From Micromonospora andamanensis (lineage in GTDB: Bacteria > Actinomycetota > Actinomycetes > Mycobacteriales > Micromonosporaceae): a stretch of 64,000 bases of DNA. Location of the stretch: contig NZ_BOOZ01000025.1 in the NCBI RefSeq assembly GCF_016863495.1, positions 1 through 64,000 of the forward strand, read 5' to 3'. The position numbers and the translations under genes were made by a program. Position 1 is the stretch's first letter. The number at the start of each line of letters is the position of its first letter. The notes beneath the pieces are model-generated. The model had not been told where the DNA came from and searched no databases. It saw only the letters and a program-made list of their open reading frames with translations. Of the stretch, positions 10,483 to 18,705 are shown one piece after another.

Positions 10483-11325
10483 ATGACCACGAACGAGGAA
10501 CAGATCCGCGAGCTGATCGAACGTTGGGCCAGGGCGGTACACCAGGGGGATCTCGCCTCGGTGCTCGCCGACCACGCCGAGGACATCGTGATGTTCGACG
10601 TGCCGCCGCCACAGCAGGGGGTACGCGGAATCGACGCCTACCGGCAGACCTGGCCGCCGTTCTTCCGGTGGCAGGCCCAGGGCGCGTCGTTCGAGATCGA
10701 GTCGCTCGACGTCACGGCCGGTGACGACGTGGCGTTCGCGTACGCCCTGCTGCGCTGCGGCACGCCTGACGACCTGGCCGAGGCCCCCGACCGACGGTTG
10801 CGCCTCACCTTGGGCCTACGCCGCCACGACGACCGCTGGGTGGTCACCCACGAGCATCATTCGTTCGCCCTCGACCCGGCACCCGACCGGGACTCCGCCT
10901 CCGACGAGCGGGAACTGCACGCGCTGCACGAGCGGTGGTTCGCCGCGACAGCGGCGAAGGACCTCGACGCCCTGATGGAGCCGATCGCCACCGATGTCGT
11001 GTCGTACGAGCACGAGGCACCGCTGCGGTACGTCGGCGAACCGGCGGTACGCGAGGTCTGCCGGGCCGGCCTCGACGCCTCCGGTGACGGCGCGGTGAGC
11101 TGGGAGGTGCCTGACCAGACGCTCGTGGTCGACGGGGATCTCGCCGTGTCCTGGGGCCTGAACCGGGTACGGGTCACCCCGCCCGGTGCCGCGACAGTCG
11201 AGAGCTGGTCGCGCGGTACCCGGGTGTTCGCCCGACGCGACGGCGGCTGGCGGCTGGTGCACCAGCACCTCTCCTACCCGTTCGACCCGACCACCGGTGC
11301 CGCCCGGACCGACCTGCTCCCCTGA
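10483..11325 (+). CDS. tandem SnoaL/NTF2-like domain protein
   Basis: The protein has two consecutive SnoaL/ketosteroid-isomerase-like domains: residues about 1-125 (IRELIERWARAVHQGDLAS ... VVTHEHHSF) and about 140-275 (LHALHERWFAATAAKDLDA ... LVHQHLSYPF). Each ends in the typical paired histidines after a W-V/L-V strand. The ATG at 10483 has GGAAGGA about 15 bases upstream; GTG 10444 would add 13 residues. No signal peptide is seen. It follows a sigma factor that itself ends in a SnoaL domain, so a sensing or small-molecule role in the same circuit is plausible but unproven. Confidence 0.8.
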   Translation: MTTNEEQIRELIERWARAVHQGDLASVLADHAEDIVMFDVPPPQQGVRGIDAYRQTWPPFFRWQAQGASFEIESLDVTAGDDVAFAYALLRCGTPDDLAEAPDRRLRLTLGLRRHDDRWVVTHEHHSFALDPAPDRDSASDERELHALHERWFAATAAKDLDALMEPIATDVVSYEHEAPLRYVGEPAVREVCRAGLDASGDGAVSWEVPDQTLVVDGDLAVSWGLNRVRVTPPGAATVESWSRGTRVFARRDGGWRLVHQHLSYPFDPTTGAARTDLLP

Positions 11326-11347
11326 GCGGACCGAGCCGGGGCCGCGG

Positions 11348-12451
11348 TCAGCGTTGCACCCGGGCACCGGCTCCGCGTACCAAGGCCTCCACCTCGGCCA
11401 GGCTGGCCATCGACGTGTCGCCCGGAGTGGTCATCGCCAGCGCACCGTGGGCAGCGCCGTACTCCACCGCGAGCGCCAGGTCACGTTCGCGTTCGAGCAG
11501 GCCGTAGATCAGCCCGGAGGCGAAGCTGTCGCCGCCGCCGACCCGGTCCAGGATCTCCAGGCCGGGTCGGTGGGTGGCCTCGGCGAACGCGCCGCCGGCC
11601 CAGGCCACGGCACCCCAGTCGTTCACTGTCGCGCTGCGCACCCCGCGCAGGGTGGTCGCCACCACCTTGAAGTTGGGGTACGCCCGCACGACGGCTTCGA
11701 TCATCGCCTTGAAGTTGCCGGCGTCGAGCGCGCCACTGTGGATGTCGGTGTCCGGTACCGGGAAGCCCAGGCAGGCGGTGAAGTCCTCCTCGTTGCCGAT
11801 CATCACGTCCACCAGGCCGGCAAGTCGGGTGTTCACCTCGCGCGCGCGGTCCTGGCCGCCGACGGCCTTCCAGAGGCTGGGCCGGTAGTTCAGGTCGTAC
11901 GAGACGAGGGTGCCGTGTCGACGGGCGGCGGTCATCGCGGCCTCGGCGGTCTGCGCGGCCGTCTCCGACAGGGCGGCGTAGATGCCGCCGGTGTGCAGCC
12001 AGCGCACCCCGAGCGTGCCGAAGAGGTGGTCCCAGTCGACGTCGTCCGGCTTGAGCTGGCTGGCGGCGGAGTGGCCCCGGTCGGAGGTGCCGACCGCGCC
12101 ACGGACGCCGAAGCCACGCTCGGTGAAGTTCAGACCGTTGCGGACGGTGCGGCCGATCCCGTCGTACGGCAGCCAGGTGACGAGGCTGGTGTCGACACCG
12201 CCCTGGAGGATCAGGTCCTCCAGCAGCAGGCCGACCTCGTTGCGGGCGAACGCGGTGACGACGGCGGTGCGCAGGCCGAAGCAGCGGCGCAGCCCTCGGG
12301 CCACGTTGTACTCGCCGCCGCCCTCCCAGGCCCGGAACTGGCGGGCGGTGCGGACCCGGCCCTCTCCGGGGTCGAGCCGCAGCATGACCTCACCGAGGGA
12401 GACCAGATCGTAGTGGCAGTCGGCCTTCGGCCGAGGGTTCACCGCACTCAC
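11348..12451 (-). CDS. kdgK: 2-keto-3-deoxygluconate kinase (PfkB family)
   Basis: It phosphorylates 2-keto-3-deoxygluconate to KDPG. The 367-residue cytoplasmic PfkB-family sugar kinase has the N-terminal LVSLGEVMLRLDP, the substrate-binding GGEYNVARGLRR, and the catalytic signature LDRVGGGDSFASGL, where Asp is the base. The GTG start at 12451 overlaps the stop of the KDPG aldolase gene by four bases, so the two steps are made from one transcript. The neighbour fixes the substrate better than the kinase sequence alone. Another ketose or deoxy-sugar acid is possible. Confidence 0.87.
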   Translation of the reverse strand: MSAVNPRPKADCHYDLVSLGEVMLRLDPGEGRVRTARQFRAWEGGGEYNVARGLRRCFGLRTAVVTAFARNEVGLLLEDLILQGGVDTSLVTWLPYDGIGRTVRNGLNFTERGFGVRGAVGTSDRGHSAASQLKPDDVDWDHLFGTLGVRWLHTGGIYAALSETAAQTAEAAMTAARRHGTLVSYDLNYRPSLWKAVGGQDRAREVNTRLAGLVDVMIGNEEDFTACLGFPVPDTDIHSGALDAGNFKAMIEAVVRAYPNFKVVATTLRGVRSATVNDWGAVAWAGGAFAEATHRPGLEILDRVGGGDSFASGLIYGLLERERDLALAVEYGAAHGALAMTTPGDTSMASLAEVEALVRGAGARVQR

Positions 12452-13086
12452 GCCGCACCCCCGGCGGCGGCCAGCGCCTCCCGGGTGCGGTCGGTGATCT
12501 CGTCCCACTGCTGGCCGGCGATCAGGTCGGCCGAGACCATCCAGCTCGCCCCGACCGCCAGGACCGCCGGCAGGGCCAGGTAGTCGGCGATCACCGCGGC
12601 GGTGATGCCGCCGGTCGGGATGAACCTGACGTCGCGGAACGGGGCCGCGAGGGCCTTGATCATGGCCGCCCCGCCGAGCTGCTGGGCGGGAAAGAACTTG
12701 ACCACGTTCAGGCCGGCGTCGAGGGCCATCTGGATCTCGGTGGCGGTGGCGGCGCCGGGCACCACCGGCACGTCGGCCTGCTGGCAGGCGCGGACCACGG
12801 CCGGCGCGAAGCCCGGGGTCACCACGAACCGGGCACCGGCTGCGATCGAGCGCTCTGCCTGCTCGACGGTGAGCACCGTGCCGGCGCCGACGGTCAGGTC
12901 GTCGCGGGCGGCGAGCGCCGCGATGGCGTCCAGCCCGGCGGCGGTACGCAGGGTCACCTCGACGGCGGTCAGACCGCCCTTGACCAGGGCGTCGCCGAGC
13001 GGGTCGGCGAGCCGTGCGTCGTCGAGAACCACCACTGGCAGCACCCGACCGACAGGCAATTGTTCAGAACTATGAACGTTGGTCAC
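12448..13086 (-). CDS. eda: KDPG/KHG aldolase
   Basis: It splits 2-keto-3-deoxy-6-phosphogluconate into pyruvate and glyceraldehyde 3-phosphate. The 212-residue class I aldolase has VEVTLRT with Glu43, GAGTVLT, and LNVVKFFPA with the Schiff-base Lys130, as in Eda. GTG 13086 is the chosen start; the frame is open further upstream, but this start lies inside a 16-bp palindrome, suggesting a very short leader under direct repressor control. It is first in the operon with kdgK. The route fits uronate breakdown from pectin or glucuronoxylan, consistent with the xylan enzymes elsewhere in the window. Confidence 0.92.
   Translation of the reverse strand: MTNVHSSEQLPVGRVLPVVVLDDARLADPLGDALVKGGLTAVEVTLRTAAGLDAIAALAARDDLTVGAGTVLTVEQAERSIAAGARFVVTPGFAPAVVRACQQADVPVVPGAATATEIQMALDAGLNVVKFFPAQQLGGAAMIKALAAPFRDVRFIPTGGITAAVIADYLALPAVLAVGASWMVSADLIAGQQWDEITDRTREALAAAGGAA
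13062..13077. promoter_or_regulatory. second dyad near the eda start
   Basis: GTTCA-N6-TGAAC lies just inside the eda coding start, 4 bases from the stronger palindrome. It may be an accessory operator for the adjacent IclR regulator, but it could be chance. Confidence 0.3.
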
Positions 13087-13096
13087 GTACGTGACC
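13081..13096. promoter_or_regulatory. perfect 16-bp palindrome between eda and iclR
   Basis: GGTCACGTACGTGACC covers the eda start codon and lies just upstream of the iclR promoter region. Its position suits autoregulation and repression of eda-kdgK by the adjacent IclR protein. Confidence 0.7.
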
Positions 13097-13120
13097 TTAC
13101 TGGAGGCCGGCACCCTTCGC

Positions 13121-13126
13121 TAGAGT
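13121..13126 (+). promoter_or_regulatory. -10 element of a leaderless iclR gene
   Basis: TAGAGT lies 6 bases before GTG 13133, with no ribosome binding site between them, so the transcript is probably leaderless. Confidence 0.45.
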
Positions 13127-13132
13127 GGCCCC

Positions 13133-13909
13133 GTGTCCACCGCACCCGAGGACTTCCAGCCCGTGAAGTCGGCCGGGCGCACTCTCGACCTGCTCGAACT
13201 GCTCGCCGATCACCCACAGGCTTGGGCGCTGGGTGACCTGGCCCGCGCCCTCGGCATCCCGAAGAGCAGCCTGCACGGCCTGCTGCGCACGTTGACCAGC
13301 CGCGGCTGGGTACGCACCGACGAGACCGGCAGCCGGTTCCGGCTCGGTCTGCGCGCCCTCCGGGTAGGAGCCGCCTACCTCGACGGGGACGACCGGATCG
13401 GTCTGCTGGCCGGCGTGCTGGATGAGTTGTCCCGCCGCTTCGGTGAAGCCGTCCATCTCGGCCGACTCGACGGCGACCAGGTCGTCTACCTCGCCAAACG
13501 GGAGTCGGTGCACCGCCTGCGGCTGTACAGCGCGATCGGCCGCCGACTCCCGGCACACGCCACCGCATTGGGCAAGGCCCTACTGGCCGAGCATCCGGAC
13601 CAGGAGGTCGACCGGATGCTGACCTGGCCGCTGGCCCGTCTCACGCCACACACGGTCACCGACCCCGAGGCCCTGCACGCCGCCCTCGCGGCGGTGCGGA
13701 CCACCGGCCACGCGGTCGACCAGGAGGAGAACGCCGAGGGCATCCGCTGCGTCGCGATGGCCGTACCGCTGGCCCGCCCGGCTGTCGACGCGGTGAGCGT
13801 CTCGGTCCCGGTCAGCCGGCTGAGCCCGGAGCTCGAAGCGGCGATCGTCGCGTCGCTGCGGGAACTCCTAGGTGACCTCGCCAAGGCCCGGAGCATGCTG
13901 AGCGCGTGA
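13133..13909 (+). CDS. IclR-family transcriptional regulator
   Basis: A 258-residue regulator with an N-terminal winged helix-turn-helix (about 12-75: GRTLDLLELLADH, LGDLARALGIPKSSLHGLLRTL) and a C-terminal IclR effector domain (about 90-250: GEAVHLGRLDGDQVVYLAK, RLPAHATALGKALLA, AVDQEENAEGIRCVAMAV). It is divergent from eda-kdgK, and a perfect palindrome lies between them. The KdgR branch of the family controls uronate and KDG genes, so it likely senses KDG or KDPG. The GTG start appears leaderless. Confidence 0.9.
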   Translation: MSTAPEDFQPVKSAGRTLDLLELLADHPQAWALGDLARALGIPKSSLHGLLRTLTSRGWVRTDETGSRFRLGLRALRVGAAYLDGDDRIGLLAGVLDELSRRFGEAVHLGRLDGDQVVYLAKRESVHRLRLYSAIGRRLPAHATALGKALLAEHPDQEVDRMLTWPLARLTPHTVTDPEALHAALAAVRTTGHAVDQEENAEGIRCVAMAVPLARPAVDAVSVSVPVSRLSPELEAAIVASLRELLGDLAKARSMLSA

Positions 13910-13977
13910 CGTCAGCCTGTGGGGCGACCTGACGGCACGGAGTCGGGCGATCGATCCCCCCGCGCTGCCCGGCGACG

Positions 13978-14006
13978 TTGACCCTGCCCGGCACCCCTCA
14001 TAACCT
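13978..14006 (+). promoter_or_regulatory. promoter of the LacI regulator gene
   Basis: TTGACC (13978-13983), a 17-bp spacer, then TAACCT (14001-14006). A LacI-type operator follows 4 bases later, so the gene is probably autorepressed. Confidence 0.65.
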
Positions 14007-14009
14007 GGG

Positions 14010-14021
14010 TGAATCGATTCG
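14010..14021. promoter_or_regulatory. LacI operator, autoregulatory copy
   Basis: TGAATCGATTCG contains the palindrome GAATCGATTC and lies just downstream of the lacI-type gene's -10. It matches the operators at 20008-20032 and 20166-20177, the other promoters of the same system. Confidence 0.75.
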
Positions 14022-14036
14022 ACTGCGAGGAGCGGG

Positions 14037-15068
14037 ATGAACATCGGGGAGATCGCCCGCCGCGCGGGCGTGTCCCGCAGCACCGTGTCGTACGTGTTGA
14101 GCGGCAAGCGGGCGGTGTCGGAACCGACCCGGCAGCGGATCCAGGCCGTCATCGACGAGTTGGACTACCGCCCCAACGCGAACGCCCGGGCGTTGAAGGA
14201 GGGCCGTACCCGTACCCTCGGCCTGGTCATCCCCCCGGCCAGCCAGCGCCTGACCGACATGCAGCTCGGCTTCGTCGCCAGCGTGGTCGAGGCCGCCGCC
14301 CGCGCCGACCTGGACGTGCTGCTCTCCCCGTCCGGCGGCGACCACGACAGGTCGTTCGAGCGGATCGTGACCGGGCGCCGGGTGGACGGGGTGATCCTCA
14401 TGGAGATCCGGCTGGAGGACGACCGGGTCACCCGGCTGCGGCAGAGTCGCCTGCCCTTCGTGACCATCGGGCGCACGGCCGAGCCGACCGGCACCAGCTG
14501 GGTCGACGTCGACTACGAGGGTCTGATCGCCAGGTGTGTGCACCATCTGGCCGACCTGGGCCACCGGCACGTCGCCCTGGTGAACCGCTCGGCCGAACTG
14601 GTGGCCGCCGGCTACGGACCCGGGCACCGCGCCCTGGCCGGGTTCTCCCACGCGGTGGCCGAACGCGGACTGACCGGCGTCGACCTGTGCTGCGGCGACG
14701 ACGCGCCCGCCGGCGAGGCCGCCATGAGCCGGCTGCTGACCACCCGTCCGGAGGTCACCGCCGTTGCCACGATCAACGAGGCCGCCCTGCCCGGCGTACA
14801 GCGGGCCCTGCAGGCCGAGGGCAGGCTGGTGCCCCGCGACTTCTCCGTCGTCGGGGTCGCCGCCGCGCACTGGGCCGAGGACTTCCGCCCACCGTTGACA
14901 GCGGCGGACGTGCCCACCCTGGAGATGGGGGCCGAAGCCGTGGCGCTGCTGCTCGAACGGATCGCCGCCCCCACCGCCGCCCCCCGCCACCACCTCTACC
15001 ACCCACCCGTCTCGCTGAGAGCCAGCACCGCCCCACCCCCGACCTCCGACCCCCGACCGCAGCGTTGA
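14037..15068 (+). CDS. LacI-family sugar-responsive repressor
   Basis: The 343-residue protein starts with a LacI helix-turn-helix and hinge (IGEIARRAGVSRSTVSYVLSG, residues 3-23; RPNANARALKEGRT), followed by a periplasmic-binding-protein-like effector domain to about residue 325. The ATG has GCGAGGAGCGGG upstream. Matching operators lie at its own promoter, at the divergent sugar-transport promoter and before the GH39-like gene about 6 kb away, so it likely controls all three. The C-terminus is proline-rich. Its TGA stop lies in one arm of an inverted repeat whose other arm holds the stop of the convergent GH63-like gene. Confidence 0.92.
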   Translation: MNIGEIARRAGVSRSTVSYVLSGKRAVSEPTRQRIQAVIDELDYRPNANARALKEGRTRTLGLVIPPASQRLTDMQLGFVASVVEAAARADLDVLLSPSGGDHDRSFERIVTGRRVDGVILMEIRLEDDRVTRLRQSRLPFVTIGRTAEPTGTSWVDVDYEGLIARCVHHLADLGHRHVALVNRSAELVAAGYGPGHRALAGFSHAVAERGLTGVDLCCGDDAPAGEAAMSRLLTTRPEVTAVATINEAALPGVQRALQAEGRLVPRDFSVVGVAAAHWAEDFRPPLTAADVPTLEMGAEAVALLLERIAAPTAAPRHHLYHPPVSLRASTAPPPTSDPRPQR

Positions 15069-15124
15069 TCAAGAGGTTCTCGCCGTGCCCGGCCGCGCGG
15101 CGCGACGAAAACTTCTTGATCAAC
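15064..15124. repeat. inverted repeat carrying both convergent stop codons
   Basis: GTTGATCAAGA (15064-15074) and TCTTGATCAAC (15114-15124) are perfect 11-bp reverse complements. The TGA of the LacI gene and the TGA of the convergent GH63-like gene both come from the GTTGATCAA arms. It could act as a bidirectional terminator, and the arms look like a dispersed repeat unit. Confidence 0.6.
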
Positions 15125-16838
15125 CAGGTGGGTGGTGCGGGCGACGGCGTTCGTGGGCGGCGGCGAGGATGAGGTAGCTGCTGGCGGTCCAGGTGTACGC
15201 CCGGTCGCGCAGGCCCGCGCCGGTCTCGGCGTCGAAGTTCTCGGCGAAACCGGACTTCTCGCACAGGGCACGGAACCGGTGGCTGATCTCATCGGCAAAC
15301 CCGGTGTGTCCGGCCCGGCGCAGGCCGTCCTCGATCAGTACGGTGGCCGGTGCCCAGATCGGACCACGCCAGTAGCCGTCGGCGGCGTAGCACGGCGAGT
15401 CGACAGGCTCGGTGGCGAGGCCGTGCGCGGTCAGATGACGCTTGAGACCACCGGCGAGCCCGGCGCTCACCTCGGCGGGCAGGTCGGCACCGAGCACGAT
15501 GGGCATGAGGTCGAGCAGACTCGTGCTCGACCTCGGCCGACCGGTCCTGGCACTCCGGGCCACGAACCGCTGGCCGTCCCAGAGTTCACTCAGCAGGTCA
15601 CCTCGGACCTGGCTCGCGGTGCGGCTCCACTGCCCCACTTCCTCAGGCAGGTGCAGTTCGGCGGCCAGGTCCGCGAGCTGACGCAGCTGCACCAGCAGCA
15701 GAGCGGCGAGATCCGGTGTCTCGACGGTCCGATCACCGTCGAAGGTTGTCGCGTTGTCCCACCCACTGTCGTTGCCGTGCTGGTAGTGCGGCAGGTGGTG
15801 CCCGGATACCCGGCGTTGGTCGAGCCAGAAGGTCGTCCAGCGGGCGAGCCGGCGGTACATGTCAGCCAGTTCGGCACGCGACAGTGGCCGGGACAGCCGC
15901 TGCCGCAGCTGCCGCAACGCCCAGCCGTGCACCGGCGGCTTGACGTAGTTGTACAGCACCTCCGAGTGGGCGACGGAGTCCGGCAACGCACCCGTAGGGT
16001 CCTGATGGTCGAAGGGGAGGTGGAACTGGTGCCAGGCCAGCTCGGCGTCCGCCTCGGCCAGGGCCAGGGCATTGAAGCAGTGGTCCCAGCTCCACACCTT
16101 GTTCATCCAGTGCTTGGACATCAGCACGGCTGGCCGGGTGAGGAAACCGCCAGGCGCGACAGTCGCCGACCACAGCACGTACGCGGCCAGTTCGGCAGCG
16201 GGAGTCTCGGAGCTGCGCCAGGGCGCCACCCGGTCGACGAAGCTGGCGAACTCGGCCGCCGTCGACCTCACGAGCTGATCGAAGTCACGGTCGCCCGGGT
16301 AGCGGCGGCGGGCCGACTCGTACTCCTCGACAGCGATCTCCCACGGCTGGTCGGCTGGCAGCTCCACGACCCGCTCGGCGGTGCCGAGCGCTTCGACGCC
16401 CTCGGCACGCGGGTGGCCGCGAAGTGAGGTGACCCGGTAGCGGCGGCCGGTCTCGTACGAGGTGAAGACGTACGAGTCATCGACTGGGTCGTGGAAGAGG
16501 TAGGTCCCGCTGAACGGGGTGAGGGTGTCCCGGGCGGCGGCGATCCGCAGACCGATTCCGCGACCGCGCAACCGCACGGTGTCCCGGCCGTCGTAGGTCA
16601 ACTCGATCTGTCCGGTGCGGTTGCGCCAGCTCAGCAGCGCCGCGCTGGCCGTCACCGTGGTGTCAGCCGAAGGCGTCAGCCGGAGCACCGGATGCATCCC
16701 CGTCTGGTGCGAGACCAGATGCAGCTCCGGTGCGTGGGTGTGCGCTGCCACCACCGGCGAGATGCTGAACCAGGACCCGTGGTAGCTGAACGGAATCTCC
16801 TGGATGGAGAACGTCGGGCCGGTACGGACGACGGTCAT
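15120..16838 (-). CDS. GH63-like alpha-glycosidase (cytoplasmic)
   Basis: A 572-residue protein without a signal peptide. The N-terminal beta domain is about 1-170. The C-terminal (alpha/alpha)6 barrel carries VLMSKHWMNKVWSWDHCFNALAL, YQHGNDSGWDNATTFD and YWRGPIWAPATVLIEDGL, features of GH63 and the related debranching/trehalase clan GH-G, whose acid Asp lies in the W-D-x-x-F/N type motifs. It probably hydrolyses an imported alpha-linked oligosaccharide. It is the last gene of the operon after the binding protein and two permeases, 57 bases from the permease stop. The exact substrate is unknown. Confidence 0.8.
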   Translation of the reverse strand: MTVVRTGPTFSIQEIPFSYHGSWFSISPVVAAHTHAPELHLVSHQTGMHPVLRLTPSADTTVTASAALLSWRNRTGQIELTYDGRDTVRLRGRGIGLRIAAARDTLTPFSGTYLFHDPVDDSYVFTSYETGRRYRVTSLRGHPRAEGVEALGTAERVVELPADQPWEIAVEEYESARRRYPGDRDFDQLVRSTAAEFASFVDRVAPWRSSETPAAELAAYVLWSATVAPGGFLTRPAVLMSKHWMNKVWSWDHCFNALALAEADAELAWHQFHLPFDHQDPTGALPDSVAHSEVLYNYVKPPVHGWALRQLRQRLSRPLSRAELADMYRRLARWTTFWLDQRRVSGHHLPHYQHGNDSGWDNATTFDGDRTVETPDLAALLLVQLRQLADLAAELHLPEEVGQWSRTASQVRGDLLSELWDGQRFVARSARTGRPRSSTSLLDLMPIVLGADLPAEVSAGLAGGLKRHLTAHGLATEPVDSPCYAADGYWRGPIWAPATVLIEDGLRRAGHTGFADEISHRFRALCEKSGFAENFDAETGAGLRDRAYTWTASSYLILAAAHERRRPHHPPG

Positions 16839-16895
16839 GACAGGTGGCTGCCTTTCCGGGTACGGATGGTGCGACTGCTCCGAGGATCGGCCGGA

Positions 16896-17717
16896 TCAGT
16901 CCTTGACGGCGCCGGCGGTCACCCCGGCGGCGACGTAGCGTTGGGCCAGGACCAGCAGCAGGGTGGTGGGGATGGACGCCACCACCGCGGTCGCCATGAT
17001 CGCGTTCCACTGCTGGTTGTTGTTCCCGATGTACTGGTAGATGCCGAGCGTGATCGGCCGATGAGCGCCACCACCGGCCAGGGTGGAGGCGAAGACGAAG
17101 TCGGACCAGGCCCAGAGGAACGCGAACAGCGACACGGTGACTATCGCGTTGCGGCTCACCGGCAGCACCACCGACCAGAACGTCCGCAGCCGGTTCGCGC
17201 CGTCGACGAGCGCGGCCTGGATCAGGTCGTCAGGTATCCCGGACATGAAGGCGGTGAAGATGAGCACCGCGAAGGGCACCGCGATCGTCGAGTCGGCCAG
17301 GATCAACCCGGGCACGGTGTTGAGCACGCCGAGGTTCAGGTAGATGGCGTAGAAGCCCATCGCCATGATGATGCCGGGGATCATCTGCGCGATCAGCAGG
17401 ACGAAGCGGATCGCCCCGCCGCCGGGCGGCCGGAGTTTGGCCAGCGCGTACCCGGCGGGGGCCGCCAGGATCAGGGTGAGCAGTACGGTGCCGAGCCCGA
17501 CGACCAGACTGGTGCCGACGTACGGCAACTGCTGGCCGAGCACGGCCCGGTAGCCGTCGAGCGTGCCGTCGAGCGGGAACAGGTGCGGCGGGCTCCTGCG
17601 CACGTCCTGATCCCGGGTGAACGACACGTTGATCATCCAGTAGACCGGAAAGAGCATCAGCCCGGTCAGCATCACCCCCAGCCCGGTTCGCCACCAGCCA
17701 CGCGTCGGTCGGCTCAT
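16896..17717 (-). CDS. carbohydrate ABC transporter permease (MalG type)
   Basis: The inner-membrane subunit of a CUT1 sugar importer, 273 residues with about six hydrophobic segments. The EAA-type cytoplasmic loop for ATPase contact is DLIQAALVDGANRLRTFWSVVLP. Start ATG 17717 overlaps the upstream permease stop as ATGA. No ATPase gene lies in the operon, so it likely shares a general MsiK-type ATPase encoded elsewhere, as is common in actinomycetes. Confidence 0.92.
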   Translation of the reverse strand: MSRPTRGWWRTGLGVMLTGLMLFPVYWMINVSFTRDQDVRRSPPHLFPLDGTLDGYRAVLGQQLPYVGTSLVVGLGTVLLTLILAAPAGYALAKLRPPGGGAIRFVLLIAQMIPGIIMAMGFYAIYLNLGVLNTVPGLILADSTIAVPFAVLIFTAFMSGIPDDLIQAALVDGANRLRTFWSVVLPVSRNAIVTVSLFAFLWAWSDFVFASTLAGGGAHRPITLGIYQYIGNNNQQWNAIMATAVVASIPTTLLLVLAQRYVAAGVTAGAVKD

Positions 17718-18688
17718 GACAGCCGCCGCCGATGCTCGAATCCGATGTAGCAGCCGCCGGCGGCCACCGCTAGCAGGATCAACAGGTTGCCGACGGCCGC
17801 CCCGGAGCCGAACTCGGGCAGCAGGTTGCCGAACCCGAGCCGGTACGACCAGGTGGCCAGGGTGGTCGACGAATCGGTCGGGCCGCCCCTGGTCATGATC
17901 CAGATCAGGTCGAAGACCTTGAGCGTGTAGACCAACCCGAGCAGCAGCGTGATCGCCGATACCGGGCGCAGCAACGGCCAGGTGATCCATCGAAAGCGCT
18001 GCCAGCCGCCCGCTCCGTCCAGCTCCGCCGCCTCGTGGAGCTGGCGCGGGATCGCCTGCAGGCCGCTGTAGAGCACGACCAGGTTGAACGGGATGCCGAT
18101 CCAGATGTTGGCGATGATCACCGACACCAGCGACCACCGGGGCGAGGTCAGCCAGTTCACCGGATCCGCGCCGACAAGCGCGAGCCCGGCGTTGACCACA
18201 CTGGCCTCACTGTTGAGCAGCCACGACCAGGTGGACGCCGACACGATCAACGGCAACAGCCAGGGTACGAGGAACAGCGCGCGCAGGGTGCGGGAGAGCG
18301 GGAAGTGCCGATGGAAGAAGAGCGCCAGCAGCAGTCCGACGGCGAACTGGCAGACAAGTGACGTGACGGTGAAGACGAGCGTGTTGAGCAGCGCCTGCGG
18401 GAACGTCGGCGCGGCCAGCACCGCCCGGTAGTTGTCCAGGCCGGCGAAGGGCGCACCACCCTGGACGAAGGAGCGGACCGTGTACTCGCGCAGGCTCAGC
18501 TCGACGTTGCGGTACAGCGGATAGGCATAGAAGGCGATCAGGTATACGACCACCGGGGCGAGGAAGGCCCACGCCGCCCACCGGGCACCGCCGGGGCGGC
18601 GTCGGCGGGCCGACGGGGCGGTGGGCACCGCCGGGGCGGCCTCGCGCACCGTCGCTGATCGCGGGGTACGGGTGACGTCGATTCCCAT
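17714..18688 (-). CDS. carbohydrate ABC transporter permease (MalF type)
   Basis: The second CUT1 permease, 324 residues from ATG 18688. A basic proline/arginine-rich N-terminal tail precedes the first membrane helix (WAFLAPVVVYLIAFYAYPL). The EAA loop is LHEAAELDGAGGWQRFRWITWPLL. It ends by overlapping the MalG-type gene and starts 18 bases after the binding-protein stop, so the three are cotranscribed. Confidence 0.92.
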   Translation of the reverse strand: MGIDVTRTPRSATVREAAPAVPTAPSARRRRPGGARWAAWAFLAPVVVYLIAFYAYPLYRNVELSLREYTVRSFVQGGAPFAGLDNYRAVLAAPTFPQALLNTLVFTVTSLVCQFAVGLLLALFFHRHFPLSRTLRALFLVPWLLPLIVSASTWSWLLNSEASVVNAGLALVGADPVNWLTSPRWSLVSVIIANIWIGIPFNLVVLYSGLQAIPRQLHEAAELDGAGGWQRFRWITWPLLRPVSAITLLLGLVYTLKVFDLIWIMTRGGPTDSSTTLATWSYRLGFGNLLPEFGSGAAVGNLLILLAVAAGGCYIGFEHRRRLS

Positions 18689-18705
18689 GTCGCTGACGCG
18701 CCTGG

